This document shows positions 34,986-44,885 of a DNA stretch of 64,000 nt, in pieces. The translations under genes and the position numbers were made by a program. The notes under the pieces are model-generated. The model was not told the DNA's origin and did no database searches. It saw nothing but the letters and a program-made list of their open reading frames with translations. Positions within the stretch are counted from its first letter, which is position 1. Every line of letters starts with the position of its first letter. Location: NCBI GenBank assembly GCA_944378105.1, contig CALWGC010000033.1, positions 19,032 through 83,031 of the forward strand. Reading direction: 5' to 3'. The DNA comes from an uncultured Clostridia bacterium (GTDB lineage: Bacteria > Bacillota > Clostridia > Lachnospirales > Anaerotignaceae).

Positions 34986-36917
34986 ATGAAGGACAAAGTG
35001 GAAATTGGCTTTGTGACATCCTTTCCTTCCTATGAAGTGTATTTGAAACAAACCCTGGAGGAACAGGGGATGGAGGGCAACGTGATTTGTGTACCCCAGG
35101 GAAAAACCTTTGATTGGAGCAAGCGCAAGGAGAAGCTTTTGATTTTGACGGACAACCAGGTGGTGCTGCCAAAGGAGAGGCGGTGGGAGACGGTGTGGCT
35201 GCCGTATGCGACGCTGGATTGTCTTTTTTCCCTGGGCGAGCCTTCGCTGTTGGTGGAAGAGCAGGTGTTTGTGGCGGCAGAAGAAATGGGACAGGTGGAT
35301 TTGACGTTATTGACCAGTTTGACCGGCAAGCCCTTTTTTCTTTATGACACTTGGGAAAGCCGGGACCACGAGCGGTTTTTCCATGCGCCGCCCAATGCAC
35401 TGTATCTGACGGCGCCCCAGGTGATGGATACGGCCAAGAAAGCAGGGCTTTGCTGCCGTATGCTGCGCCATCACAAAGACTCTTTGGAAGCGTCGGTGCG
35501 CGAGGGGAAAAAGGCGCTGGAAGTAAAGGCCAGGGAGGACGAGAAAAACAAAGAAAACCTGTTGCGCATGGAGCAATATAAGGTGGTGTTTAACTTCACC
35601 AATGACGCCATTTTGGCCACCGACGAAAACGGCATCATCATCGCCGCCAATGACATGGTTTATCAATTTTTGCGCCATGACCCCAAAGACCGCCTGGAAG
35701 GCAAGCGCATTGATAAGGTGGTCAAGGGGACCAAAATGATTAAAGCCATGGAAAAAGAGGGGGGCGACGTAGGCGATGTGTTTGAACTGCCCTACTGCAC
35801 GGTGTTGACCCACCGCATCCCCATTCAAATTGACGGCAAATGTAAAGGCGTCGTTTCCACATTCCAGGACTTGGCAGTTTTACAGGAGCATGAAAAAAAT
35901 GCCCGTATGTACTATAAAAATAAGAAAGGTTTTACGGCCAAATATCGCTTTGACGACATCAAAGGCAGCAGCAAAAAAATTCAGGAAGTGAAAAACATTG
36001 CCAAAAGCTATGCCTCTTCTGCCGCATCCGTACTCATCATGGGTGAAACCGGCACCGGCAAAGAATTGTTTGCCCAAAGCATTCATAACCAAAGCCCCCG
36101 CTGTGGCGGGCCGTTTGTAGCCCTCAACTGTGCGGCCATTCCGAAAAATTTGTTGGAGGCCGAATTGTTTGGCTATGAAGAAGGTTCTTTCACCGGCGCC
36201 AGCAAGGGCGGCAAAATGGGGATGTTTGAAATGGCTCACAAGGGTACCATTTTTCTGGACGAAATTGGGGAAATGCCGCTGGAGATGCAGGCGCAGTTAT
36301 TGCGTGTGATTCAGGAAAAAGAAGTGCGCCGCATCGGTAGCGACAAAGTGGTGCCGGTGGAGGTGCGGGTCATTTCTGCCACCAACCGCAATTTGCAAGG
36401 AGAAGTGGAGGCCGGGCGGTTTCGGGAGGACTTATTTTACCGGCTCAATGTGTTGGAGTTAAAAATCCCGCCTTTGCGGGAGCGAAAAGAGGACATTGCA
36501 GAAATTGCCATTGATTATTTGAAACATTATAACTTCCAAAGCTATTGTGCCAACGAAGCGTTATGGGAACAGATGATTGAAAGTTTGGAAAAACAAGAAC
36601 TGCGGGGCAATGTCCGGGAGCTGCAAAACATGTTGGAGCGGCTGAGTGTGATGTTGGAAAATAAACACATCAACACCAACGCCCTCTTTAGCGAAATCAG
36701 CCGAGGCCTTAACCGTCGCCCCCAGGCGGAGACGGCGGGGCAACTGCGCTATGAGGACGAGCCCTTTGAGGCGGCCGACGCCGACCGTTGGGAAAAACAA
36801 CGAATTTTACAGGCACTGAAAAAAAATAACTTTAGTCGTACCAAAACGGCAGAAGAGCTGGGAATCAGTCGTTCCACGTTATGGAACAAGATGAAATATC
36901 ATAAAATCAATTTGTGA
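34986..36917 (+). CDS. Sigma-54-dependent transcriptional activator
   Basis: 643 residues from ATG 34986 (AAGGAGG upstream). An N-terminal ~185-residue sensory region resembling PrpR_N/propionate-regulator domains, a PAS domain (~195-310, VVFNFTNDAILATDENGIIIAAN), an AAA+ domain (~335-565) with GETGTGKELFAQSIH, the sigma-54 contact loop GSFTGA and DEIGEMPLEMQAQLLRV, then a Fis-type helix-turn-helix (TKTAEELGISRSTLWNKMK). It should activate RpoN promoters in response to an unknown ligand. The oxidoreductase 17 bp downstream is the only obvious co-transcribed gene. Confidence 0.93.
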   Translation: MKDKVEIGFVTSFPSYEVYLKQTLEEQGMEGNVICVPQGKTFDWSKRKEKLLILTDNQVVLPKERRWETVWLPYATLDCLFSLGEPSLLVEEQVFVAAEEMGQVDLTLLTSLTGKPFFLYDTWESRDHERFFHAPPNALYLTAPQVMDTAKKAGLCCRMLRHHKDSLEASVREGKKALEVKAREDEKNKENLLRMEQYKVVFNFTNDAILATDENGIIIAANDMVYQFLRHDPKDRLEGKRIDKVVKGTKMIKAMEKEGGDVGDVFELPYCTVLTHRIPIQIDGKCKGVVSTFQDLAVLQEHEKNARMYYKNKKGFTAKYRFDDIKGSSKKIQEVKNIAKSYASSAASVLIMGETGTGKELFAQSIHNQSPRCGGPFVALNCAAIPKNLLEAELFGYEEGSFTGASKGGKMGMFEMAHKGTIFLDEIGEMPLEMQAQLLRVIQEKEVRRIGSDKVVPVEVRVISATNRNLQGEVEAGRFREDLFYRLNVLELKIPPLRERKEDIAEIAIDYLKHYNFQSYCANEALWEQMIESLEKQELRGNVRELQNMLERLSVMLENKHINTNALFSEISRGLNRRPQAETAGQLRYEDEPFEAADADRWEKQRILQALKKNNFSRTKTAEELGISRSTLWNKMKYHKINL

Positions 36918-36934
36918 GAAGAGGAGGCAAAACC

Positions 36935-37543
36935 ATGAAACGGGTGTTATTTGTCAATGGATGCATCAGAGGAAAAGCAGTTTCCAGAAGTTATCAACTG
37001 GCCCAGGCCTTTTTGGCGCCCATGGAAGAGGCCGGGTTTGTGGTGGAAGAGGTGGATTTGGGCGCAATGTGCCCCCAGTATCTCCATTATGGTAATTTTG
37101 CGGCACGGGAAGAAAAAATTGCAGCCGGCCAGCTGGACGATGCCATGTTTGATTTGGCCAGACAATTTGTATCGGCCGATGTGATTTTATTTGCGGCACC
37201 GTTTTGGGAATATAGCTTCCCGGCGGTGGTGAAGGCCTATATTGAGCAGGTTTCTGTCTGTGGGCTGGCCTTTCATTATACACCCCAGGGGGTGGAAGGG
37301 CTTTGCCGGGCTAAGGCCTTGGTCTTTTGCACCACCAGAGGCGGCTTTGCCAGCGGGCAAGACGCAGAGCTGGAACAAGGCGGGCGATATTTAAAGGCCA
37401 TGTGCCACATGTATGGCATTGACCAGATGACCATGGTGGCCGCCGAAGGACTGGACATCGAAGGGGCGCCGGTGGAAACCAGGATGGAAAAGGCCAAAGC
37501 AGAGGCCAAAGAAACGGCCAAGGCCCTTTGCCGCAACGGGTAA
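36935..37543 (+). CDS. Flavodoxin-like NAD(P)H-dependent oxidoreductase
   Basis: 202 residues. Flavodoxin fold of the NQO/FMN-azoreductase group: VLFVNGCIRGKAVSRSYQLAQAFL at the N-terminus, DVILFAAPFWEYSFPAVVKAYIEQV at the flavin site, and FCTTRGGFASGQ. An AGGAGGC site precedes ATG 36935. It directly follows the sigma-54 activator, probably in one transcript. Substrate (quinone, azo or nitro compound) unknown. Confidence 0.85.
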   Translation: MKRVLFVNGCIRGKAVSRSYQLAQAFLAPMEEAGFVVEEVDLGAMCPQYLHYGNFAAREEKIAAGQLDDAMFDLARQFVSADVILFAAPFWEYSFPAVVKAYIEQVSVCGLAFHYTPQGVEGLCRAKALVFCTTRGGFASGQDAELEQGGRYLKAMCHMYGIDQMTMVAAEGLDIEGAPVETRMEKAKAEAKETAKALCRNG

Positions 37544-37636
37544 AAAAGCGGCCTCGTTTGGATCAAATCATCCAGCCCGAATCGTAAACAAATTGTAAGA
37601 AAGTTTATAAAAAATTCTAAAAAAAAGGAAAAATCT

Positions 37637-37645
37637 ATGGTATAA
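37637..37645 (+). promoter_or_regulatory. Extended -10 promoter for the cdaA operon region
   Basis: TGGTATAAT, an extended -10 box, in an AT-rich stretch about 140 bp before the next gene. No clear -35. Confidence 0.5.
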
Positions 37646-37782
37646 TGAAAAGGAATGTAGTGGAAAGGATACAGAAGGCTTGTTCTGAACAAAAAGAGAG
37701 GCAAGGATCTTCTGGAAAGTAGTGCGATTTTGTAGCAAAAAAATCTGTTGTAACAGAAAAGAGAAAGGAGTGGCCTTTTGCC

Positions 37783-38229
37783 ATGGAATCGTTGCAAAAA
37801 GTACATACCATGATTGGCATGGCCATTTATGACAAACATTTGGGCGCGCAAGATCGCAAAAAGCTGGCGCTGAGCCGGCGAGATTATGTATACCGACGCA
37901 ATCTTGGCTTGCGGCTGGGGGTTGGATTTGGCTATTTGGTGCTGGCTGGTCTTTACTACGGCTATTTGCTGTTTGTCAAAGAGGCGGACCTGTTTGCGCT
38001 GTTTTCCAAACAAACGCTCATCCAATGCTTGGTGGGGCTTTTGGTCGTCTTGGTGATTTACACCATACTGGGTACGGTGCTTCATCGACAAGAGTATGAC
38101 CAGGCGGAAGCGCGCAACGAAATTTATGAACGCAAAATTAATAAACTGGCCCGCTTTCAGGCTCAAGAAAGGACTTATGACCATGAATCAAGGGTTGACG
38201 ATGATCCATCGTCTCGTAAGACAATATAA
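37783..38229 (+). CDS. Small two-helix membrane protein, unknown
   Basis: 148 residues. Basic N-terminal ~40 residues, two membrane helices (~45-66 and ~80-100), then a charged tail (QEYDQAEARNEIYERKINKLARFQ). AAAGGAG lies 12 bp before the ATG. It overlaps the next gene by 47 bp, which argues for co-translation. No family recognised. Its place ahead of cdaA-cdaR suggests a link to c-di-AMP or wall homeostasis, but that is inference. Confidence 0.75.
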   Translation: MESLQKVHTMIGMAIYDKHLGAQDRKKLALSRRDYVYRRNLGLRLGVGFGYLVLAGLYYGYLLFVKEADLFALFSKQTLIQCLVGLLVVLVIYTILGTVLHRQEYDQAEARNEIYERKINKLARFQAQERTYDHESRVDDDPSSRKTI

Positions 38230-39115
38230 ACGATATGAAGGAAGGGCAGACGTTGCCCTGAAATTTTTTGGCGGACTGGTGCTGTTTTTTGTGCTTTCTG
38301 GCCTATCGATGGGACAGTTGGGGTTTGGAAAGCGGCTGCTTTTGACGGTGATACCGGCGGCGGTGACGGTGGTGGCAAGCCCCATGGTGGTGTTGCTACT
38401 GGCAGCATTGGTGGCCTGTTTTTCTGTGTTTGTGGTGTCGGTGGAAACGGCAGCACTGTTGTTTTTTCTGCTTTGCCTTTTGTTTGTGTTTTATATCCGG
38501 CTGTTTCCGTTGGAGAGCCTGATTTTTCCGGCGATGGTGGTGGCCTATGCCTTTCACCTACCACAGATTGTGGTGTTGATTGCCGCACTTTATGTGGGGG
38601 TCAAGGCCATTGTGCCGGTGGGGGCGGCTGTGTTTTTTTGGTATCACTGGCCGCTGATGAAAGAGTTGATGGCCCTTTCGCCCCGGGCCAACTTTACGCC
38701 CATGGGCTCGCTGGATACGCTGCTTTCCATGTATGAAGTGATCATGCAGCAGGCCGATTGGATGAGCTGGGGGTCGGTATGGATCGTCTATTTGGTGGTG
38801 ATTTTAGCCGGCTGGGGCATCAGCCATTTATTTTTGGATTGGGAAAGAGAGAAGGCTTTGTGGATTTCGGCCGGGATTACGGTGGTTGGGTTATGTTTGG
38901 CGGCGCTTTTTGGTGGCGCACCGGTCTCCCTTTTGGCCACCTTGGTGCAGACGGCCATTTCTGCCGGGTTGATGTATCTGGTGTTACAGGGCGAATATGT
39001 GCTGGATTATCCAAAGGCCGAGCGGGTGAAATTTCAAGACGAACATTATGTCTATTATGTCAAGGCGGTGCCAAAAATCGCCTTTCCCCATGGCAGTAGA
39101 CCCAAACAGCCATAA
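38183..39115 (+). CDS. Polytopic membrane protein, unknown
   Basis: 310 residues from ATG 38183 (AGGA 9 bp upstream; ATG 38177 is too close). A short N-terminal helix (IHRLVRQYKRYEGRADVALKF) and eight or so hydrophobic segments including AAVTVVASPMVVLLLAALVACF and LFFLLCLLFVFYIRLF. It ends with a cytoplasmic AERVKFQDEHYVYYVKAVPK tail. No family recognised. It is followed 46 bp later by cdaA; this gene and the one before it are probably one transcript with cdaAR. Confidence 0.75.
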   Translation: MNQGLTMIHRLVRQYKRYEGRADVALKFFGGLVLFFVLSGLSMGQLGFGKRLLLTVIPAAVTVVASPMVVLLLAALVACFSVFVVSVETAALLFFLLCLLFVFYIRLFPLESLIFPAMVVAYAFHLPQIVVLIAALYVGVKAIVPVGAAVFFWYHWPLMKELMALSPRANFTPMGSLDTLLSMYEVIMQQADWMSWGSVWIVYLVVILAGWGISHLFLDWEREKALWISAGITVVGLCLAALFGGAPVSLLATLVQTAISAGLMYLVLQGEYVLDYPKAERVKFQDEHYVYYVKAVPKIAFPHGSRPKQP

Positions 39116-39161
39116 AAGCCAAACAGTTTAGAAATTTGGAAAGAAGGAGGTGAACACAGAA

Positions 39162-40022
39162 ATGGAGGAACTGCGCTCATTTTTTACGAATTTTCAAACG
39201 GTCAATATTTCCATGCCAACGGTGGGTATCATCGATCTGCTGGATATTTTGATTGTTGCGTTTTTGATTTACCGCATCATGTTTTGGATCAAAGAGACCA
39301 GGGCCTGGGTGCTTTTTAAAGGGATCATGGTGATCTTCATTTTTGCACTGGTGGCCATGATGCTGCGGTTGACCACGATTTTATGGATTTTTTCCAAGAC
39401 CATTTCTGTTGGTATCACCGCATTGATTGTTGTGTTTCAGCCGGAATTGCGCCGGGCTTTGGAACAGTTGGGCAAGGGGCACCATTTGGTGGGCCTCTTT
39501 AAACCAGAAGAAGACACCAACGAAAAACTGAATGAAAAAACCATTGAAGAAATTTTGAAAGCGTGCAGCAAGATGAGCTTGGCCAAGACGGGGGCTTTGA
39601 TGCTGGTGGAGCGGGAAGTGCCCTTGGGCGATTTTGAGCGTACCGGCATCCCCATTGACGCTGTGGTGACCAGTCAGTTATTGATCAATATTTTTGAAAA
39701 AAACACACCGCTTCATGATGGCGCTGTGATCATCAAACGCAACCGTGTGGCGGCGGCCACCTGCTTTTTGCCTTTGACCGAAAGTAACGACATAAGCATG
39801 GAGCTGGGCACCAGACACCGGGCCGGTATTGGCGCCAGCGAAGTTTCCGATGCCTTTGTCATCATCGTTTCGGAAGAAACGGGCGGCCTTTCTTTGGCTT
39901 GTGGCGGCGTGTTATATCGAAATTTGACCATTGATAGTATGCGCAGCATGCTCTCCCAGGGCAACCATGGAACCAAGAAACGCAAAGCGCTGCTGTGGAA
40001 GGGATGGCGAAGCCATGAATAA
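39162..40022 (+). CDS. cdaA: Diadenylate cyclase CdaA
   Basis: Makes c-di-AMP, the potassium and wall-stress second messenger. 286 residues: three membrane helices, then the DAC domain with FQPELRRALEQLG, the catalytic PLHDGAVII and GTRHRAGIGASE. A strong AAGGAGGTG lies 10 bp before ATG 39162; the in-frame GTG 39150 overlaps that site and is rejected. The next gene starts inside its 3' end. Confidence 0.96.
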   Translation: MEELRSFFTNFQTVNISMPTVGIIDLLDILIVAFLIYRIMFWIKETRAWVLFKGIMVIFIFALVAMMLRLTTILWIFSKTISVGITALIVVFQPELRRALEQLGKGHHLVGLFKPEEDTNEKLNEKTIEEILKACSKMSLAKTGALMLVEREVPLGDFERTGIPIDAVVTSQLLINIFEKNTPLHDGAVIIKRNRVAAATCFLPLTESNDISMELGTRHRAGIGASEVSDAFVIIVSEETGGLSLACGGVLYRNLTIDSMRSMLSQGNHGTKKRKALLWKGWRSHE

Positions 40023-41364
40023 AAGATTGCAGAAACTAAAAGAGATAGCAATGAAAGATTTTGGATGGAAGCTGCTTTCTTTGGTGATTGCCATTGCCCT
40101 TTGGTTTATTGTGCTGAATATCCAAAATCCAGTGGAGACCCGTAATTTTTCGACGGATCTGACCATGAATAATTTACAGTTGTTGGAAGAAAACGGCTTG
40201 GTGATTACCAACCGGGAAGAACTGGAAAATACGAAAATATCCGTCCGTGTCCGGGCCCAGCGCTTGACGCTGGATCGGATTTATCAAAACCGAGACGACA
40301 TTGAGGCCTATATCGATTTTGGCACGTTACAGCTGGAAGAGATTGTGGGCAAAGAAACCAGTGTGGCAGTGCAAATTCGTTTGCCCGCTGGGTCCAGTAA
40401 CAGTGAAATCGAGCTGCGCTCGCCGTCCAATGTGACGGTGTTGGTGGAATATGCCGGCAGTAAAGAAGTGCCGGTGGAAGTGACAACGGCGGGAGAAGAA
40501 ACGCCGCAAAGCGCGTATGCCCAGCCGGAAATGACACCAAGTGCAGTGACCGTGACGGGGCCAGAATCGAAGATTACCCAAGTGGTGGCGGCCAAAGGCA
40601 CCATCACCGCAGACCCGTTGACGGATGATACCACCTATACGGTGACGTTACAGGCGGTGGATGCATCGGGCAATGTGGTGGAAGGCGTAACCTTAAGCCA
40701 AGACGAATGCCAGGTTTATATTCCGCCAAAACAAAGCAAACGGGTGCCTTTGGTGGCAGAAGCCGCCGGGGTTCCGGCCGATGGGTATGTGATTGGAGAA
40801 GTGACATGTACGCCGTCTTGGGTTTATATCATTGGCAACGAAGAGGCACTTTCTACCATTGATGAAATCCGACTGCCCAGTGTATCGGTGGAAGGGCGAG
40901 ACGATACGGTCAACAGCAACTATGCCATTTCTTATTTGCTGCCAGCCGGCGTCAGTCTCAAAGAAAACGAGCCCGACCGGGCCACCATTACGGTGGAAAT
41001 TGAAGAAGAGGCAAGAAAGACCATTGCCTTGGATGCAGAATCCCTTTCGTATACGGTGCACTTGGAGGAAGGGCTGAAAACGGAAGTGGTTTCCGGCAGT
41101 GTTGTCTTTGAAATCAGCGGGGCTGAGGACGTTTTGGCCAATATCACTGGGGCAGATATTTCGGGCAGTGTGGATGTGACAGATTTGCAGGCGGGCGAAT
41201 ATAGCTTGCCGGTGGACTTGACACTGCCAGATGGGGTGCGGCTTGTCAATAACGAACGGCCGTATGTGACCGTTGTGATATCTTCGGATACCCAAGAAGA
41301 CGACAATTTAACGGAAGAGGAACCTCAAACAGAACCGGAGGAAACGGTCGTGGAGGAAGAATAG
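40015..41364 (+). CDS. cdaR: CdaR (YbbR-domain regulator of CdaA)
   Basis: 449 residues: an N-terminal membrane anchor (~18-36, LLSLVIAIALWFIVLNIQN) and about four extracellular YbbR repeats, for instance with ETRNFSTDLTMNN, VPVEVTTAGEETP, VPLVAEAAGVPADGYVIG. A Glu-rich C-terminal tail. Binds and modulates CdaA at the membrane in Bacillota. Overlaps cdaA by 8 bp. Confidence 0.92.
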   Translation: MNKRLQKLKEIAMKDFGWKLLSLVIAIALWFIVLNIQNPVETRNFSTDLTMNNLQLLEENGLVITNREELENTKISVRVRAQRLTLDRIYQNRDDIEAYIDFGTLQLEEIVGKETSVAVQIRLPAGSSNSEIELRSPSNVTVLVEYAGSKEVPVEVTTAGEETPQSAYAQPEMTPSAVTVTGPESKITQVVAAKGTITADPLTDDTTYTVTLQAVDASGNVVEGVTLSQDECQVYIPPKQSKRVPLVAEAAGVPADGYVIGEVTCTPSWVYIIGNEEALSTIDEIRLPSVSVEGRDDTVNSNYAISYLLPAGVSLKENEPDRATITVEIEEEARKTIALDAESLSYTVHLEEGLKTEVVSGSVVFEISGAEDVLANITGADISGSVDVTDLQAGEYSLPVDLTLPDGVRLVNNERPYVTVVISSDTQEDDNLTEEEPQTEPEETVVEEE

Positions 41365-41378
41365 GAGGAGATGAAGGA

Positions 41379-43175
41379 ATGAAAAAAGTCTTATGTGGCC
41401 TTTTGACGGGGCTGATGCTGTTAAGCTTGCCGGCCACGGGGGTATTTGCAGCACCGGTGGTGGCAAAAAATGTAACACCATTAACCATCACATCCAACAG
41501 CATCAAAATCTATGACGATCAAGTATCCAATTTGGCCAGTGAAAAGGTCTATGTGAAAAACGTGGAGACGGAACACTCCGGCCTTTCTTCGGGAAATGGC
41601 GTGGTGAACCGGGTCCTGACCATCACCAAAGGCGGCACCTATCAGCTGGAAGGGGCGGCAGCCAAGACACAGATTTATGTGGATGCGCCTTCGGACGATG
41701 TGACGCTGATTTTGGATGATTTAAACTTAAGCTGTGAATCGGCGCCAGTTTTGGTGGTCAACAGAGCCAGCTCTTTGGAAATCCAGCTGGCCAAAGACAG
41801 TGAAAATACGCTGACAGGCGGGTATTATGAAACGTATACCGATAGTGTTGGCAAAACCATCAGCCGTGGCGGTGCCATCAGCGCAGAATGCGACGTTACC
41901 ATCACCGGCACCGGCAAACTGGTGTTAAACGGGAAAAATAAAGGTGTGGAAGCCAAGGGCGATGTTTCCCTTTCTTGTAACACACTGACCATTCAAACCC
42001 CAGGCACCTGTGTGGAAACGGTGGGCAATCAAACAGCCGTTTCCATCAACGGCGGGAATTATTCCCTGACGGCCACCAAAGACGGCTGTGGCATCCAAAC
42101 GCCAGGCACGTTGACCATCTATGGCGGCTTGGTGGAAGCAGTGAGCAAGGGAGAAGGCAATAGCGGTCTGGCAGCCCAGGGCGGCATCACCTGCAAACGG
42201 GGTGCTTCCGTTTACTCGGTGGGTATGGCAGAAGAAAACTGGAACAAAATGACTGATCAGACCTATCTTTACTTGGCCTTTGCCGAAACGAGAGACGGCG
42301 TGCAGGTACAGGTGAAAAACGAAACGGATAAAGTGGTTGCATCGTTCCGGTGTGATATCCCCATCCGTTACATGGTTTTGACCAACATTGATATGCCATG
42401 GGAAAAGACTTATACGGTTTATGCCAATGGCCAACAGCTGCAATATGGCGGGCTGTATTCCCTTTCTCAGACACCGGCTTCGGCGGGCAATGTGACCGAC
42501 GTGGTGGAAGAAGAAGTATCTACCACCTTTGCGCCAAAGGCACACGGCAGCTATTTTGGCAATGTGATGAACGCCGGCAGAAATGCCATTGGAGATTATG
42601 TAATTGTGACGCCGGAAGAAGCCTTGGGCTTTACGGATGTAAAAGAAAGCGACAGCTATTTTGAAGCGGTGCAGTATTGCAAAGAAAACGGCATTTTGAT
42701 GGGCGTAAGCGATACAGCCTTTGGCGTGGATACCACCGTTTCCCGCGGCATGGCCGTGACGGCCCTTTACCGTCTGGCCGGGGAACCGGAAGTGGACGAA
42801 ACGAAGCCATTGCTTCAGTTTAGCGATGTATCCGACGATGCATACTATAGCCGAGCCGCCAAGTGGGCCGCAGAAAACAAAATTGTCTATGGCACCACCG
42901 AAGGCACGTTTATGCCGGATGCGGCCGTGACCAGAGAACAGATGGCATTGATTATGTATCGTTATGCCACCTATCGCGGCGCAGCAGTCAATACCAGCGA
43001 CAATGTGGTGAAAAACTATGAAGGTTATCTTTCCTGGAACGGTAGCCAAAAGCAAGCCATTGCCTATTGTGTAAACTATGGATTGATGGAAGCCGACGAA
43101 AGTGGCGATTTCCGTCTTTCTGACCCAGTGACGCGGGCGGAATTGGCAGAGATTTTGTATGCCAAAGGGAAATAA
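41379..43175 (+). CDS. SLH-domain surface protein with a beta-helix-like domain
   Basis: 598 residues. Signal peptide MKKVLCGLLTGLMLLSLPA..FAAP, a ~300-residue repetitive beta-strand region of the carbohydrate-binding DUF4353 style (TLILDDLNLSCESAPVLVV, ISAECDVTITGTGKL, SINGGNYSLTATKDGCGIQT), a linker, and three SLH modules (~415-598; FTDVKESDSYFEAVQYCKE, FSDVSDDAYYSRAAKWAAE, WNGSQKQAIAYCVNYGLM). SLH modules tether the protein to wall polymers. It lies 14 bp after cdaR, so it may share the cda transcript. Confidence 0.88.
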   Translation: MKKVLCGLLTGLMLLSLPATGVFAAPVVAKNVTPLTITSNSIKIYDDQVSNLASEKVYVKNVETEHSGLSSGNGVVNRVLTITKGGTYQLEGAAAKTQIYVDAPSDDVTLILDDLNLSCESAPVLVVNRASSLEIQLAKDSENTLTGGYYETYTDSVGKTISRGGAISAECDVTITGTGKLVLNGKNKGVEAKGDVSLSCNTLTIQTPGTCVETVGNQTAVSINGGNYSLTATKDGCGIQTPGTLTIYGGLVEAVSKGEGNSGLAAQGGITCKRGASVYSVGMAEENWNKMTDQTYLYLAFAETRDGVQVQVKNETDKVVASFRCDIPIRYMVLTNIDMPWEKTYTVYANGQQLQYGGLYSLSQTPASAGNVTDVVEEEVSTTFAPKAHGSYFGNVMNAGRNAIGDYVIVTPEEALGFTDVKESDSYFEAVQYCKENGILMGVSDTAFGVDTTVSRGMAVTALYRLAGEPEVDETKPLLQFSDVSDDAYYSRAAKWAAENKIVYGTTEGTFMPDAAVTREQMALIMYRYATYRGAAVNTSDNVVKNYEGYLSWNGSQKQAIAYCVNYGLMEADESGDFRLSDPVTRAELAEILYAKGK

Positions 43176-43538
43176 GCCGTCCGGAGCAAACGAAAAAAGA
43201 AGATAGGATAGTTAACGCAGCGTCCTAAGAAAACAAAGATGGCTGAAATCCTGACACACAAAGGATTTCAGCCATTTGATGTTTCCTGCAATTGTTTTCT
43301 TTTTTGGAAATCGCTTTTTTGATCATTTCTTTTTGAACACCGTGCAAAGCTCATCCTTTGTGGTTCGAAAACCAGGGGATGGGTTTTTGTTTGCCCCTCA
43401 CAATTTGTTATGGTAAGTAGAAAAAAATTTTATGAGCCTTTGCCTTTGCAGGAAAAAAGAAAGAGATTATAATAAAAAAGAGAGAGTTTGACGAAGAGAG
43501 GATGGAAGGAAGCGGCAGAAAGGGGCGCGAGTTTTGCC
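43176..43538. other. 363-bp gap: repeat copy C and a promoter
   Basis: Holds the nested-hairpin repeat C (43213-43320) and, near 43470, a TATAAT (GATTATAATAAA) that can serve the MATE genes. No coding frame supported. Confidence 0.6.
43213..43320 (+). repeat. Nested-hairpin repeat, copy C
   Basis: Inner stem AGATGGCTGAAATCC / GGATTTCAGCCATTT (11 bp fully shared with copy D: GGCTGAAATCC at 43241-43251 and GGATTTCAGCC at 43263-43273). Outer stem AAGAAAACAA / TTGTTTTCTT. Follows the SLH protein gene. Confidence 0.8.
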
Positions 43539-44885
43539 GTGAACAAAGGGACCTATTTGACAGAGGGAAACATGGTCCGGCAGATTTTACTGTTTACCAT
43601 TCCTCTTTTTTTAGGAAACATTTTACAGCAGCTTTATAACACCGTGGATGTGGCGGTGGTTGGCCGTTATGTCAGCAGTGCGGCGCTGGCGGCGGTGGGT
43701 TCTTCTTCCCCCATCATCAATATTTTGGTCGGGTTTTACAGTGGCGTTTCCACAGGGGCCTGTGCCGTCATTGCCCGTTTGTTTGGGGCGGAAGAACGAA
43801 AACAGATGCAACAGGCCGTGCATACTACGTTGTGGTTGACGCTGCTTTTGGGCGGCTGTTCCATGGTATTTGGCATTGTGGCCTCTCCCACCATTTTGCG
43901 TCTGATGCGGGCGCCAGAGGATGTGTTTGTGGAGGCGGTCGTTTATCTACGGATTTATTTTTGTGGTATTTGGGCTTTGATGCTTTACAACATGGGTTCT
44001 GCCATCTTGCAGGCCGTGGGCGATTCCAAGCGCCCGCTCTATTTTTTGTGCTTTACTTCTGGGGTAAACATTGTGCTGGATGTTCTGTTTGTGGTGGTGT
44101 TTCATTGGGGCATTGCCGGGGTAGCTTGGGCGACGGTGATTGCACAGGCACTTTCGGCGGCGTTGGTGCTTTGGGTGTTATACCGCCAGCAGGACTTGTT
44201 TGGCTTGCGGCCAAGGGAGATTCGATGCCACCGGGCCTTTTTATCGCAGGTATTACAAATTGGGCTACCCAGCGGGCTACAGCGCAGCATCACCTCCATT
44301 TCCAATGCCATGGTGCAGTCCTATGTCAATTTGTTTGGCACTATGGTGATGGCTGGTTTTAGTGCCTATATGAAAGTGGACGTTTTTTTAGGTCTTCCTA
44401 TGCAGAGTTTAAGCTTGGCCATTGTCACTTTTGTGGGGCAAAATATGGGCGCAGGGAAACTGGAACGGGCCAAAAAAGGCGTGTTTGTGACGGCGGTATT
44501 GGTTTGTGTCATCAATATCAGTTGTTGCCTCTTTTTGTGGCTGTTTGGCCGGGAAGTGCTAGGCATTTTTTCCACGGACCAGACGGTGTTGGACTATGGG
44601 GAGCAGATTTTGCGGCAGTTATTACCGTTTTACTTTTTACTGGGGTTGGCCCAGCTATATGCCGGCGCTTTGCGCGGATTTGGAGACGCCGTAGCGCCTA
44701 TGGGGATTATGATTGGTTGCTATGTGGTGTTGCGCCAAGTATTTTTGTGGGCCGCCACCCGTGTGTTCCACTCGGTGGACATCATCATCTGGAATTATCC
44801 CATCACTTGGTTTGCAGCTTTTGCAGTGGTATTTCTTTACTACAAACGGGGTAAATGGCAGACCAAGGAGAGCAAAGTCAAATGA
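43539..44885 (+). CDS. MATE-family efflux pump, copy 1
   Basis: Sodium- or proton-driven multidrug exporter, 448 residues, 12 membrane helices, with MVRQILLFTIPLFLGNILQQLYNTVDVAVVG and SSPIINILVGFYSGVSTGACAVIARLFG. GTG 43539 aligns exactly with the start of copy 2 (V-x-x-G-T-x-x-TEGNMV), so it is preferred, although AAAGGGG is 13 bp away; TTG 43488 is an alternative. About half-identical to the next gene, indicating tandem duplication. Confidence 0.88.
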   Translation: MNKGTYLTEGNMVRQILLFTIPLFLGNILQQLYNTVDVAVVGRYVSSAALAAVGSSSPIINILVGFYSGVSTGACAVIARLFGAEERKQMQQAVHTTLWLTLLLGGCSMVFGIVASPTILRLMRAPEDVFVEAVVYLRIYFCGIWALMLYNMGSAILQAVGDSKRPLYFLCFTSGVNIVLDVLFVVVFHWGIAGVAWATVIAQALSAALVLWVLYRQQDLFGLRPREIRCHRAFLSQVLQIGLPSGLQRSITSISNAMVQSYVNLFGTMVMAGFSAYMKVDVFLGLPMQSLSLAIVTFVGQNMGAGKLERAKKGVFVTAVLVCVINISCCLFLWLFGREVLGIFSTDQTVLDYGEQILRQLLPFYFLLGLAQLYAGALRGFGDAVAPMGIMIGCYVVLRQVFLWAATRVFHSVDIIIWNYPITWFAAFAVVFLYYKRGKWQTKESKVK

